Below are positions 1-9,080 of a stretch of 38,650 nucleotides of DNA, piece after piece. Source of the DNA: Chlamydiota bacterium (GTDB taxonomy: Bacteria > Chlamydiota > Chlamydiia > Chlamydiales > Rhabdochlamydiaceae); assembly GCA_013288005.1 (NCBI GenBank), contig JABDCS010000016.1, forward strand, positions 1-38,650, in the 5' to 3' direction. Under the pieces are notes generated by a model, which saw only the letters and a program-made list of their open reading frames with translations, did no database searches and had not been told where the DNA came from. A program made the position numbers and the translations under genes. Each line of letters opens with the position of its first letter. Position 1 is the first letter of the stretch.

Positions 1-1196
1 TCTAAGCTAGGAATAACAACGGATTGATTCTCTATCTTCTTTCGAGCTAGGCATGGATAGACATGTTGAATAAAAAAAGTCTTGGGATTGTCGGCAGAAA
101 ACCCTTCGTTTTTTGCTAAGGCCTTGTATTTCTCGTATTCTGGATTATTAAAAGCTTGGATAAGTGTTTCGTCGAGAGAAGCATCAGGATACTGACGATG
201 ATCTGCCGCTGCTGCAAGAGTTAGATCTTCTACGCCGATTTTCAGCATTTGTTCTTTCCAACAATTTACACACCGGCTCCTGCCATTTTTATTTGGAGCG
301 ACAAGACCTTGGATAATACATGCTGGTTTAACTAAATCATCTGCTTCAGGCGAAGAGACAACATAGCGTCCTTCCGAAGAAACTTTAAAAAAGAGGAAAT
401 GTTCATTTGCTACGACATACTGATCTTTCTGATCTTCTAAAAACTTAGCATGGATAACGATAGGAATATCATTTTTCTGCGCTGTGATGAGCATTGTTTT
501 GTAAGCCCAAAATATTGGAACGCAAGCAAAACCATTATGAACATGTGTTAAATCTTCAGAGACCATCTGCATAAGAGATCGGTCTTGAATTTGCATTGCG
601 TGTTTTCTAGTAAATTGGACGGATGCCTCCGCTAGATCTTTTCTGAATTGATTAACTAATCGACGCCAGAACGAAGAAGAAACATCACCTAAATAACCCA
701 ACTGCTTTGGATCAGTTGTATCTACTCTAAAAATCGAACCCGTTGATTCAGTATTTTTAATGATTTTAATTTTTGTAAGCACATAAGATTGAAATACAAA
801 TATACAAGATTCGCTAAAAACAATATCCAGACTTTCAATTTCTAATATTTCCTGCAAAGATTTCTTGTTAGATAAGTAATTTTCGATTTTTTTTGTATTT
901 AAAATACTATTAATTTGATTGATCGATTTTACTATTTGATGTGGAGAATAAAAAATGTCGTGAGTATAAGAACTTGCGATAAGACACATCCAAATAGTAC
1001 GAATGTGACAAGCATTTTCCCCCACTAGCCCGTCAAATTTTTCTACACAACCAGATTTCAATGCATGACTAATTTCAAGAAGTATTTTTAATAAAGCTTG
1101 ATATTCTTTAAGCGAATTTTTTAATTCAGATGACTTTTTAAGAGCTGAGTTATAAGGAAGAAGCTGACTTAGGCAAATAGATATATTATTTTTCAT
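1..1196 (-). CDS. Hypothetical protein, 3' end cut off by window edge
   Basis: An open frame of 398 codons runs leftward from the ATG at 1196 to the window edge without a stop, so only the N-terminal part is visible. I do not recognise the family. The N-terminal third is Lys/Leu/Ile-rich and probably helical. A later segment has a Cys-x-x-Cys-Trp motif (CVNCW), followed by an acidic, Tyr-rich stretch. No signal peptide or transmembrane helix is evident. Codon use is AT-rich, like the neighbouring mini-protein and unlike the housekeeping genes further right, so lineage-specific or acquired DNA is likely. It might be a secreted host-interaction protein, but nothing in the sequence proves it. 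Confidence 0.7.
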   Translation of the reverse strand, partial: MKNNISICLSQLLPYNSALKKSSELKNSLKEYQALLKILLEISHALKSGCVEKFDGLVGENACHIRTIWMCLIASSYTHDIFYSPHQIVKSINQINSILNTKKIENYLSNKKSLQEILEIESLDIVFSESCIFVFQSYVLTKIKIIKNTESTGSIFRVDTTDPKQLGYLGDVSSSFWRRLVNQFRKDLAEASVQFTRKHAMQIQDRSLMQMVSEDLTHVHNGFACVPIFWAYKTMLITAQKNDIPIVIHAKFLEDQKDQYVVANEHFLFFKVSSEGRYVVSSPEADDLVKPACIIQGLVAPNKNGRSRCVNCWKEQMLKIGVEDLTLAAAADHRQYPDASLDETLIQAFNNPEYEKYKALAKNEGFSADNPKTFFIQHVYPCLARKKIENQSVVIPSL

Positions 1197-1255
1197 ATTT
1201 TTTGTAATTAATTTGATATATTATTATATAAAATAGATATAAATTCAATTTAAAA

Positions 1256-1459
1256 TCAAATTTGATTTAATTTTAGATTTTTATCTTTTACAAAATTGCT
1301 TTGAACGAAATGTGCTGACAAGTTGCCTAGAAAAATGCCCATAATTGCTAAAAAAGGCCCACCCAAGATGAAACCCACTATACCCCCTGCAATAGCTAAA
1401 AGGGAGCTACCAAAAAGACAATAAATTTCGAAAGATTTTTGAAGACTGTTTATTTTCAT
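1256..1459 (-). CDS. Small membrane protein with glycine-rich transmembrane hairpin, 67 aa
   Basis: A short protein with two hydrophobic segments (about residues 12-31 and 34-46) rich in Gly and Ala, followed by a basic, polar C-terminus. The glycine-rich hairpin resembles the bilobed hydrophobic domains of chlamydial inclusion-membrane proteins and also those of small holins or stress peptides. I cannot assign a function. An upstream GTG at 1468 is in frame, but it lies inside the Shine-Dalgarno sequence (AAAGGTGAT), so the ATG at 1459 is preferred. A good promoter lies at 1503-1531 on the same strand. It stands apart from the partial gene downstream by about 60 AT-rich bases, and the two could be cotranscribed. 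Confidence 0.55.
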   Translation of the reverse strand: MKINSLQKSFEIYCLFGSSLLAIAGGIVGFILGGPFLAIMGIFLGNLSAHFVQSNFVKDKNLKLNQI

Positions 1460-1502
1460 TATAATCACCTTTATTAAATAATAATTTTAAATAATTAAGT
1501 AT

Positions 1503-1531
1503 ATTTTATATCAAATCATATTAATTATCAA
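1503..1531 (-). promoter_or_regulatory. Predicted sigma-66/70 promoter for the 67-aa membrane protein
   Basis: On the minus strand TTGATA is followed after 17 bases by TAAAAT, about 45 bases upstream of the ATG at 1459. Seen by eye. The surrounding DNA is very AT-rich, so chance matches are possible. Confidence 0.45.
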
Positions 1532-1690
1532 TAAATATTTTAAACCTTTTAATATAACTATTTTTCTAAAAAATTAAAGATAGATAGAAAATTTAGGCAA
1601 CTATATAAGAAATTTTAGAGTGAACTTTTAAAATATATTTTATATATACATGTATTTTAGCGCTTAACCCGTGCCAGATGCCAAAAATTG

Positions 1691-2920
1691 ATGATAAATT
1701 TAACTAAGCATTTTCACTCAGATAATCAAAATTTTTTTGAAATAGGCTCTATTCCCAATGCTGCTATTGGGCTTTCAATAGTTATAGGCAGTCAATTAGC
1801 TAATGAATATGGAGCTGGGATAGCGATATGTTCAATAGTGGTCGGCAATCTCATCTTATGGATTATTGGCATTAGCGTAATTTCAATAAATGAACAACAT
1901 GGAAACACCGGTATAGACAATATAAAATTGTTTTTCGGAAGAGTCGGTGGATTAATATCTTCTTTGATTTTGATGTTTGCCTTTCTTAATTGGTATGCTT
2001 TTCATTTAACTTTTTCTACCCAAGCTCTTAATCAATTATTGCATTTAGATAACAACCTCGTTTTAGATTTGAGTTTAAGATTTGGGGTTATGCTCGGCCT
2101 TTTATGTGCATTACTATCGGTCGGGGGAATCCGCATGCTTAAAAGATTATCAATTATCGCCTTTCCGCTTTTATTAATTTTTCATTCCTACGCTATAAGT
2201 ATTTCTGATCAATCAATTACGCTGAAAGGGACTTTTGGATTATCATTTTATGCTGTTATGACCTCAGTCCTCCTTTTGCTTCCTGGTGTGATTAATTTTC
2301 CTACCTTTTTTAGACATGCTCGTTCAAAAGCACATGCGTATCTTGCTTTAACAATGTTTGTAGTTTTTACAACTTTTTTTGAAATATCTACAATTTGGAT
2401 TAACTTTTATTCAGCCGTTTCCGGTTTTAATATAATAGTCACAGCAGTTTTTATAAGTATAATGTTAACTACATGTAATTTACTAAATATTTACCTCGCT
2501 TCAGCATGTTGGAGAACGATTGTGCCCAACTTTGAATCTCCGAAAGGCTTCGCTATCATTGGATTGTTCGGCACACTGACATATACTTTTATCCAAATTT
2601 CTTCCCCTGTTCAATTCTTGCAAGAGTTAACAAACTCTTATATTGCCTGTTTAGGTGTTGTGCTTATGTTTGCTTTTGCTGCACGAATTATGATTAAACA
2701 CCGACCAAGAAAATTTGATAAGTTAATGAATTTAGTAACATGGTTGTTTGGCTGTGTAATCGCAACAATTTATGAAATAAAACCTGCGTACAAAGGTCTG
2801 CCTGCTTTGTTAAATGGGTTGACTGCGAGCATATTATTTTTTATGACGATAATTTTTATTGAAGAGATTGTATGGGCGCTTAGAAAAAAACAGCGTGCAC
2901 ATGTAGCCAAAGTTAAATAG
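1691..2920 (+). CDS. CodB/NCS1-like permease (first of a tandem pair)
   Basis: A polytopic inner-membrane protein of 409 residues with about 11-12 hydrophobic segments. The order of features matches the cytosine permease (CodB) branch of the nucleobase:cation symporter-1 family: a Gly/Ser-rich first helix, a conserved GNLILW segment at the end of helix 2, a G-[GI]-x-R-x-L-K-[RK]-L linker followed by a Pro-rich helix, and a P-T-F-F-R-H-A motif where CodB has its DF-R-F motif. Likely role: proton- or sodium-coupled uptake of a nucleobase or related small ring compound, useful to a bacterium living off host nucleotides; the substrate is unknown. A TTG at 1688 is in frame, but the adjacent ATG at 1691 is the better start; no strong ribosome site is visible. 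The next gene starts 7 bases after the stop, so the two form an operon. Confidence 0.6.
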   Translation: MINLTKHFHSDNQNFFEIGSIPNAAIGLSIVIGSQLANEYGAGIAICSIVVGNLILWIIGISVISINEQHGNTGIDNIKLFFGRVGGLISSLILMFAFLNWYAFHLTFSTQALNQLLHLDNNLVLDLSLRFGVMLGLLCALLSVGGIRMLKRLSIIAFPLLLIFHSYAISISDQSITLKGTFGLSFYAVMTSVLLLLPGVINFPTFFRHARSKAHAYLALTMFVVFTTFFEISTIWINFYSAVSGFNIIVTAVFISIMLTTCNLLNIYLASACWRTIVPNFESPKGFAIIGLFGTLTYTFIQISSPVQFLQELTNSYIACLGVVLMFAFAARIMIKHRPRKFDKLMNLVTWLFGCVIATIYEIKPAYKGLPALLNGLTASILFFMTIIFIEEIVWALRKKQRAHVAKVK

Positions 2921-2927
2921 AAAGAGT

Positions 2928-4187
2928 ATGAAATCTCACGCACATGCACATGAGCTTCATGATACCGAACAATCAGTTTGGGAGCTTTCGGCTATTCAGT
3001 TGAGTGGTTGGACCAGTTTACCTATTTTGGCGACCAGCTTACTTATCCTGCAGCAAAATAGTTTTTACGGTTCGATTATGACCATTATTGTGGGTAATGC
3101 CATTTTATGGTTCATACGTCTCGGAATTATTTTGATGACCTATAAAAAACGTAAAAGCACCTTAGATATCTCCCGAGACTATTTAGGAAACTTTGGTAGT
3201 TATTTCATTGGAACCCTGCTAATTCTTGCGACGTTAGCGTGGTTTATTGCGCAGACAACAGCTGCGAGTAATACTCTAACTCAATTGATTGCCATTGAAG
3301 AGCACCCGAGCATAAATAAATTTGTGCAAATGAGTGTCTTATTGGGAATTCTGAGTACATTTCTATGCATGGAAGGAATTGTCGCATTGAAAAAACTTGC
3401 GACGTGGACATTTCCTTTTCTACTCGCGGCCTTTGTGGTGATTCTGGTGACGGTGCCCTTTAAATTACCGCCCCAAAACAACGCTGCTCTTTCTTTGGCA
3501 GGTCTTTCTTTAGTGTTAGGAAGTAGTTTAGGGATCACCTCTGACATGCCCACTTTTTTTAGGCATAGCAAATCTCTAACATCATCCATTATAGCATTAA
3601 CGATTGTCCAAGTGATGAGCCTTGCTTTAGCTATTGCAAGTCTGTTTTTTGGAGCGATTATCAGCAACTCGTTTGAAGTGAATTCCGCAGCCGTTTTAAG
3701 TGCGAGTAATTTGCTGTTGAGAATTGCATTGATTGTCTTTCTGTTTTTATCTGCAATCTGTGCGAATGTTGCGAATGTTTATTCTGCATCAGTGGGATGG
3801 GAAGTTATTGCTCCAAAGTCTTTGGTAGGCAGAAAAGAATACCTGATTTTGGGATTGGGATTGACGACGATATTTATTATGATCCCCAATGCGTTATCAG
3901 CAAAGTTTCTCGTAGTCGCTCTGGAAGCTACCGATACCTCCCTAGTGAATTTATGTATTATTTTAATAATCGGTTACATTTTGAATCGACAGACAGAGCA
4001 CCAACCTAACGCCTTTCACCAACGAGTTAATTTTACTGCTTGGTTACTCTCCACTCTCGTCACGACCTTTTTATACTTACAACATACTCCGATGGCGCTT
4101 TCACCATTAACTGTGGGCTTTATCATCGTTTTATTGACTATTCTCACTTCTTTTGTTGTAAGGCGCATCATCCGCTGGTGTTTTTGA
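2928..4187 (+). CDS. CodB/NCS1-like permease (second of a tandem pair), His-rich N-terminus
   Basis: A polytopic membrane protein of 419 residues, clearly paralogous to the preceding gene: same length class, same helix order, and matching motifs (VGNAILW; GIVALKKL followed by a Pro-containing helix; SDMPTFFRHSKS). The segment from LSLVLGSS through the FFRH motif aligns well by eye with E. coli CodB. It differs from its partner in a short His-rich N-terminal extension (HAHAHELHD), which could bind a metal. The ribosome site AAAGAG sits just before the ATG, and the gene is almost certainly cotranscribed with the first permease. It converges on the CDF transporter with only 14 bases between the stops and no obvious terminator. 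The substrate is unknown. The two copies could act as separate transporters, since NCS1 proteins normally work as monomers. Confidence 0.62.
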   Translation: MKSHAHAHELHDTEQSVWELSAIQLSGWTSLPILATSLLILQQNSFYGSIMTIIVGNAILWFIRLGIILMTYKKRKSTLDISRDYLGNFGSYFIGTLLILATLAWFIAQTTAASNTLTQLIAIEEHPSINKFVQMSVLLGILSTFLCMEGIVALKKLATWTFPFLLAAFVVILVTVPFKLPPQNNAALSLAGLSLVLGSSLGITSDMPTFFRHSKSLTSSIIALTIVQVMSLALAIASLFFGAIISNSFEVNSAAVLSASNLLLRIALIVFLFLSAICANVANVYSASVGWEVIAPKSLVGRKEYLILGLGLTTIFIMIPNALSAKFLVVALEATDTSLVNLCIILIIGYILNRQTEHQPNAFHQRVNFTAWLLSTLVTTFLYLQHTPMALSPLTVGFIIVLLTILTSFVVRRIIRWCF

Positions 4188-4201
4188 TACTCACTCGAAA
4201 G

Positions 4202-5137
4202 CTAAATCGGCAATCCATATTTTTTATGGATATCATCGTGATGTTGTTTAAGCTCGAGATGAGTAACGACCTCAGAATCGACGTTGAGAGACTCTTGTAA
4301 ATTGTGCTCGATCTCACTAGCGATTTCATGGGCTCGCCCAAGCTTCAGATCTTTGGGAAAGAGCAAATGAAATTCCACAAAGACCTTATTTCCTGAACGT
4401 CGATGTCGAAGGTGATGGAACTCGAGATTTTTTTGTTTCATCTCCTTATCTAGAAGATAAACAATATGCTTTTGTAACTTGGGATCTGTTTGATCCATTA
4501 ACCCACCTACACTTTGTCGAACGAGTTTGCTGCCCGTCCATAAAATATTTAAGGCGGCACAAATAGCAATGATAGGATCAAACAAAAGAACGCCTGTTAA
4601 TTTTACCATCAACAATGCAAAAAGTACGGCGATACTTGTCCAGCAATCTGTTAAAATATGCTTACCATTAGCTTCTAGTATGAGAGATTGATATCTTTTA
4701 CCTTTTTTTATTAAATAAAAACTCAGTGCTAAATTGATGGCTGTAGCAAACGCCACAAAAAACAAACCCTCCTCAATACTTTCTAATTCGATTCCAAACA
4801 GTATTTTATGGATCGCTTGGTAGAGAATAAAAAGCGCCGCAAAAATGATCATTGCACCTTCAAAACCAGCGGAAAAAAAACTTACTTTATCATGTCCATA
4901 CATGTGGTTTTTATCAGCAGGTTTAAAACTCAACCACATACTATAAGCAGCAAATCCGACCGCAAAAACATGAATGGCTGATTCTGCTGCGTCTGAAAGA
5001 ATGGCAGTTGATCCCGTAATGTAATAGGCATAAGGCTTAATAATCAGCATCAAGAAGCCGACCAGAAAAGACAACCTCATGGAGAAGTTCATATCTTTTC
5101 GCTGAGCTTCCATATTCATGAGCTTTCCCATAGTCAT
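4202..5137 (-). CDS. Cation diffusion facilitator (CDF) family metal transporter
   Basis: A 311-residue inner-membrane protein of the CDF family, which exports divalent metals (Zn, Fe, Mn, Co) in exchange for protons. Six hydrophobic helices occupy residues 20-210. Helix 2 has S-D-A-A-E-S (Asp49) and helix 5 has H-x-x-x-D (His160, Asp164), the tetrahedral metal site. The second acidic ligand of helix 2 found in FieF is Ser here, with Glu52 adjacent, so metal preference may differ. Residues 215-295 form the cytoplasmic dimerisation domain, rich in His (HHLRHRR), and the tail ends with HHDDIH. Several in-frame ATGs occur at the 5' end; GGGAGA lies just before the first and at better spacing from the second (5131). 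It follows the SNF2 gene in the same direction after a gap of about 100 bases. Confidence 0.85.
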   Translation of the reverse strand: MTMGKLMNMEAQRKDMNFSMRLSFLVGFLMLIIKPYAYYITGSTAILSDAAESAIHVFAVGFAAYSMWLSFKPADKNHMYGHDKVSFFSAGFEGAMIIFAALFILYQAIHKILFGIELESIEEGLFFVAFATAINLALSFYLIKKGKRYQSLILEANGKHILTDCWTSIAVLFALLMVKLTGVLLFDPIIAICAALNILWTGSKLVRQSVGGLMDQTDPKLQKHIVYLLDKEMKQKNLEFHHLRHRRSGNKVFVEFHLLFPKDLKLGRAHEIASEIEHNLQESLNVDSEVVTHLELKQHHDDIHKKYGLPI

Positions 5138-5241
5138 TTTCTCCCAGTATGAATGCTTAGAGATAAGTCATCTAGATTATCCCAAATGAAGCTTATGTGA
5201 TTTACAGAAAGATGAGAAAGAAAAGTGTGTAAAATAGTCTC

Positions 5242-8200
5242 TTAAGAGCGAGTGGTTTTGAGGAGTTCTATGAGTTCAGAGCGGTCGAGCGACTTGAGTT
5301 GTGCCTGATCGTCATATCCCACAAGATTTTGAAGAAGAGCCATCTTGCGATTGATCATCAGGTTGATGCTCTCTTCGATGGTCTCTTTGGTGACGAGTTT
5401 AAACACTTGGACACCGCGATTTTGTCCCATCCTGTGAACACGATCTGTAGCTTGATTTTCTTTTGCGGGGTTCCACCAGCGATCGTAGTGGATAACTACT
5501 GAGGCAGCGACAAGATCGATACCAACACCTGCAGCCTGAAGGGATGCAACAAAAACCTCGCAGTGTGGATCTTCGCGAAAACGGGCAACTTGTTGTTGAC
5601 GATCGCGTGTAGAGCCCCGAATGCCTGCGTGACCAATACCATTTTTATCGAGGTATGCTTCGATGATATCGAGCATTTTGAGGAACTGGGAAAAAACCAC
5701 TACCTTTTGCCTACTCTCGCGGGCCTCTTCCAGAAGCTCTACAAAAAGATCCCATTTACCAGATTCATGAGCGAATGGATCTTGCACATTATCTAGAATG
5801 AGGCAGGGGTGGTCACATACTTGCTTAAGACGCGTTAAGATAGCAAAGATATGCATGTAGGAAATCGGCTTAGTTTCATCCTGTAATTCTTGAACAACCT
5901 GTGCACCTTCTTTTTTAAGATAGCTATTATACAAAAGCTTCTGCTCGTGCTTGAGTAGACAATGGGCAATTTCTTCTGTCTTCTCAGGTAATTCAATGAG
6001 TACTTCTTTCTTTTTACGACGCAGGATAAAGGGGTGAATAAGTCTTTGAAGAAGAGCCCTTCGTACAGCATCCTGCGCGCTCTCCACGGTGTTAGAAAGA
6101 AAAAGCTTAAAATTCTCTTCCGTAGGTAAGTAACCTGGCAAAACAACATCGAAAAGAGCTTTGAGTTCGGCTAGATTATTTTCGATAGGAGTCCCAGTAA
6201 GTCCAAGACGCATATCTGCCGTTATTTGCTTAAGAACTTGATGGGTTTGCGAAGAGGGGTTTTTCGCTGCTTGTATTTCATCAAATACCGCTAATGAAAA
6301 GACTGTCTCTTCAATCAATCTTTTCTCAGAACGCAAAATTCCATACGAAGTCAATACAATGTCTGCGCGTTCTTTAAGTTCCTTTAAATTACGACCTATT
6401 CCGTAGTAGACGACCACCTTTAATTTAGGCAAAAATCGCTCAAGAATCTCTTCCCAATGGAAAATGACTGATGTAGGGCACACAACAAGAATAGGATTTT
6501 TGCGCAGACTCTTTTTATGATTGTAGATGGCTACGATAAGTGCGATAGCTTGGTGGGTTTTCCCCAGACCCATCTCGTCACATAGAAGGCCCGAAAGACC
6601 CCGCATGTACAATTGCCATAGCCAATGAACACCGAACTGTTGATAGGGGCGAAGCGAACTTTTTAAGCCCTCTAAAGAGCATTCCTGCTTTCCTAGTAAA
6701 GTGTCCGTCAATCTATACCAGGCTTCCACGGTCAGAGGATCCCCATTACTATCCACGGTCTCTTCAAAGGCTAAAAGCTTCAAACAATCGAGACTGCTAA
6801 GCGCAAGACTGCCATCTGCAGAGGGAACTTTGTCTAACTCTTTCAACCAGGAGAAATGTAACCTATGGAGATGAAGAAGCCCCGCCTTTGTGCATATGTA
6901 GGTTTTTTCTTCTTGATATGCATCTAAAACCGCTTTTAAGGGCACTTCACCAAATTCACTTGTATAGACAAGCTCAATTTGCCAAATACCATGTCGTGTA
7001 GAGAGTCGTAAATCGCGCATACAGAGACGAAGGCGCCGCGGTTCGACAAGGCGATCATCGATGTCGATGCAGTAACCCCGTAAATACTCGAGCTCGAAAG
7101 TGATGAAGTACTCTTCTTCGGAGACGGGAATAATTTTTTTCTGACGGTAATCTTCGGGAATAACAAGCTGCATGGGAAGTTCAAAAAAACCCTCCCCCTC
7201 TACATACGTTACTTCACCTAAAAGATGGACTTGAGCCATCGAATAGGAAGGCGCTAACTGGTAATAAGGCTTTACGACAATCCGCTCCTTACTATCGTAG
7301 AAGATCACTAGACCTGCAGCAGCTAAGGGACATTGCGAACTAAAAAACCCTTTCAAACTCTGTAATTCGTCGCGATTTTGCTGAATAAAATGTGCCAGAT
7401 TATCAGCGGGGATAACAAGACCTGGCCGCAAGAAGCCTTGGCTTTTCGTTTTTGGATAAAATCCATGTGTAGGCACATAGATCCACTCACCTAAATCGAC
7501 AAACCCTTCCGCCTCTAGCCCTTCTTCAACTTGCATTTCAAAATGCAAAGCATTTTCTACATCGAGGTAGAAATGCAAACTCGACTCAACTGTGGCTTGA
7601 TGAATTTGAAAACCTTCAAAATGATTGAGCCATAACCGGTGTCTTTCGATAAAAGAAGTGAGAGAATCGAGAGAAATTAATTTTGTCACACCCGGAAAGA
7701 GAAAATTCTGTGTTCTGAGAAAGCCATGCTTGGGGATGTAAAGCCAGTCTCCAAAACGTGCAACTTGAGGTTGCTCGAGGTCGCCTGGGGTAAAAAGATA
7801 GGCACAGAGATGAAGCCCTTTTCTCGGCTCCGCAACAAAAGAAAGTTTGTAATTTACAGGATGTCGGGTGAAATCTAAGGTGATCTTATGCAATTTTTCT
7901 GCCATCAACTCTGGGTGCGTATCGATGAAATTGCCTATTTCCTCTTTTTCTAGAACTTCCCTACCCAGAGCAGGGTCAAGACTTAAGGGAAAAAAGCCTT
8001 TTCCAGGTAAATAAAACCAATCCTCCACCTCGATAACAGATTGTGGTTTTTTCTTAAGTTTAGGAGGAGCTTTACGTTTATTCGCCTTCGCCTTCGCCTT
8101 CGCCTGTGGTTCGTGCTCCAAAAGCAGAACCTGCTTGTTGGCATCGTAACGAATCGCTCCGATGGGTGGATACTGCGATTCGTAGATTTTTAAGGGAGAT

Positions 8201-8973
8201 TCCACACTTTTGAGTGAAGGGATAATTTGGGCCCAATTACCACTCGAAAGATAAAAAGTAGCTTCGAGAGCCGGAAAAGTAACCTTAATGCCTTTGGGAA
8301 GGGCCTCTTTCTGTTCGAGGAAGTGGATCCGATAACGAACCTTCTCATCTTGACTTAAGAAAAGCCAAGAAGCCAAATCGCTCCAAAAAGAGAGACGATA
8401 GAGAAGGAATTGGCTCGGTCTTCCTTGTTTCCATAAAGAAATATCTTCGGGCGAGAGATTGGAAAATTTAAGGGATGTCTGCTCTGTTTCGAGACTCTTT
8501 TTATTAACAATTTCTTTGAGTAGTTTTTTTCCTTGTTGATTACGAGGAGTGACGCAAAAAAGAACTCGACCTGTTTGGGAAAGAGTTTCCCACCCACCAC
8601 CGCTTACAGGCTCTAGACTCTCTGGGGCAAAGCTATGTCGTGAACCTGCTAAGAAGCAAAGCTGATTCCAAAGAGATTTTTCAAAACGCAAATGAAGAGG
8701 CTCTTCATTTTGAAAGATTTTAAGGTAAGCCGCTGCTAAATGTGGACAGTAAGGTTTTTTTTCAACTATCGAACATGTGCAAATGCAATCGATCAGCGAA
8801 CCGTCATCTTTCACTTGAAGAAAGGGAAAATAACTTTCGCGCTTCAACGAATCTTTTACCTCGAATTGGTAGGTGCCTTGGGCGAATTGAAGAAGGTGTA
8901 CCTTCTTCTCACGCAACCACTGCCCCCCCTTCTTCAGGTCGGCTGGAGAAAAAATCTCTTGCTGCTTAGCCAT
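5242..8973 (-). CDS. SNF2/SWI2-family DNA-dependent ATPase with N-terminal SWIM zinc finger
   Basis: A 1243-residue protein of the bacterial Rad54-like SNF2 family, thought to move along double-stranded DNA and displace bound proteins; chlamydiae usually carry such genes. A SWIM finger is visible near the N-terminus (Cys63/65/67 then C-P-H at 76-78). A long middle region (about 100-770) contains several repeats built around W-[IVL]-Y-[IVL]-P-x-H/K-G-F. The helicase core starts near residue 773: DEMGLGKT (Walker A, ~800), DEIQ (motif II, ~898; DEAH-like), LTGTPIENN (motif III), then the C-terminal lobe with FSQF and the motif VI segment ATDRVHRMGQ. All ATPase motifs are intact. A Lys/Ala tract (KAKAKANKRK, ~292-302) comes from a 6-bp DNA repeat. 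The length matches the two large chlamydial SNF2 proteins. Confidence 0.9.
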   Translation of the reverse strand: MAKQQEIFSPADLKKGGQWLREKKVHLLQFAQGTYQFEVKDSLKRESYFPFLQVKDDGSLIDCICTCSIVEKKPYCPHLAAAYLKIFQNEEPLHLRFEKSLWNQLCFLAGSRHSFAPESLEPVSGGGWETLSQTGRVLFCVTPRNQQGKKLLKEIVNKKSLETEQTSLKFSNLSPEDISLWKQGRPSQFLLYRLSFWSDLASWLFLSQDEKVRYRIHFLEQKEALPKGIKVTFPALEATFYLSSGNWAQIIPSLKSVESPLKIYESQYPPIGAIRYDANKQVLLLEHEPQAKAKAKANKRKAPPKLKKKPQSVIEVEDWFYLPGKGFFPLSLDPALGREVLEKEEIGNFIDTHPELMAEKLHKITLDFTRHPVNYKLSFVAEPRKGLHLCAYLFTPGDLEQPQVARFGDWLYIPKHGFLRTQNFLFPGVTKLISLDSLTSFIERHRLWLNHFEGFQIHQATVESSLHFYLDVENALHFEMQVEEGLEAEGFVDLGEWIYVPTHGFYPKTKSQGFLRPGLVIPADNLAHFIQQNRDELQSLKGFFSSQCPLAAAGLVIFYDSKERIVVKPYYQLAPSYSMAQVHLLGEVTYVEGEGFFELPMQLVIPEDYRQKKIIPVSEEEYFITFELEYLRGYCIDIDDRLVEPRRLRLCMRDLRLSTRHGIWQIELVYTSEFGEVPLKAVLDAYQEEKTYICTKAGLLHLHRLHFSWLKELDKVPSADGSLALSSLDCLKLLAFEETVDSNGDPLTVEAWYRLTDTLLGKQECSLEGLKSSLRPYQQFGVHWLWQLYMRGLSGLLCDEMGLGKTHQAIALIVAIYNHKKSLRKNPILVVCPTSVIFHWEEILERFLPKLKVVVYYGIGRNLKELKERADIVLTSYGILRSEKRLIEETVFSLAVFDEIQAAKNPSSQTHQVLKQITADMRLGLTGTPIENNLAELKALFDVVLPGYLPTEENFKLFLSNTVESAQDAVRRALLQRLIHPFILRRKKKEVLIELPEKTEEIAHCLLKHEQKLLYNSYLKKEGAQVVQELQDETKPISYMHIFAILTRLKQVCDHPCLILDNVQDPFAHESGKWDLFVELLEEARESRQKVVVFSQFLKMLDIIEAYLDKNGIGHAGIRGSTRDRQQQVARFREDPHCEVFVASLQAAGVGIDLVAASVVIHYDRWWNPAKENQATDRVHRMGQNRGVQVFKLVTKETIEESINLMINRKMALLQNLVGYDDQAQLKSLDRSELIELLKTTRS
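8081..8104. repeat. Hexanucleotide microsatellite (TTCGCC)x4 inside the SNF2 gene
   Basis: Four perfect copies of TTCGCC (plus strand) encode an alternating Ala-Lys tract in the linker region of the SNF2 protein. Because the unit is 6 bp, copy-number slippage would add or remove two residues without changing frame. Confidence 0.85.
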
Positions 8974-9027
8974 AGAAGCGTCAATAATCCCTGTTTATTC
9001 GAGACCATATAAAAAATTATAGTCTCC

Positions 9028-9053
9028 TAGACCTCTTTGGGGTCTATTTTTTT
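9028..9053 (+). terminator. Terminator-like hairpin directly upstream of aspS
   Basis: TAGACC and GGTCTA form a 6-bp stem with a 7-base loop, followed at once by seven T residues on the plus strand, 27 bases before the aspS start. No plus-strand gene ends here, because the gene to the left is transcribed away. It could therefore be a leader attenuator of aspS or a block on stray antisense transcription. Confidence 0.5.
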
Positions 9054-9080
9054 AGATATCAAAAAAACGACTCAGAACCT

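Noticed and set aside
1466..1468. GTG start for the 67-aa membrane protein
   Set aside because: The GTG is part of the Shine-Dalgarno sequence serving the ATG at 1459.
1688..1690. TTG start for the first permease
   Set aside because: An ATG follows immediately at 1691, and nothing favours the rarer codon.
3281..3667. 128-codon reverse frame inside the second permease gene
   Set aside because: Shadow frame; the rightward frame encodes a coherent membrane protein with family motifs.
9000..9080. T-box riboswitch upstream of aspS
   Set aside because: The leader is far too short, and no T-box sequence or specifier loop is visible; only a single small hairpin exists.
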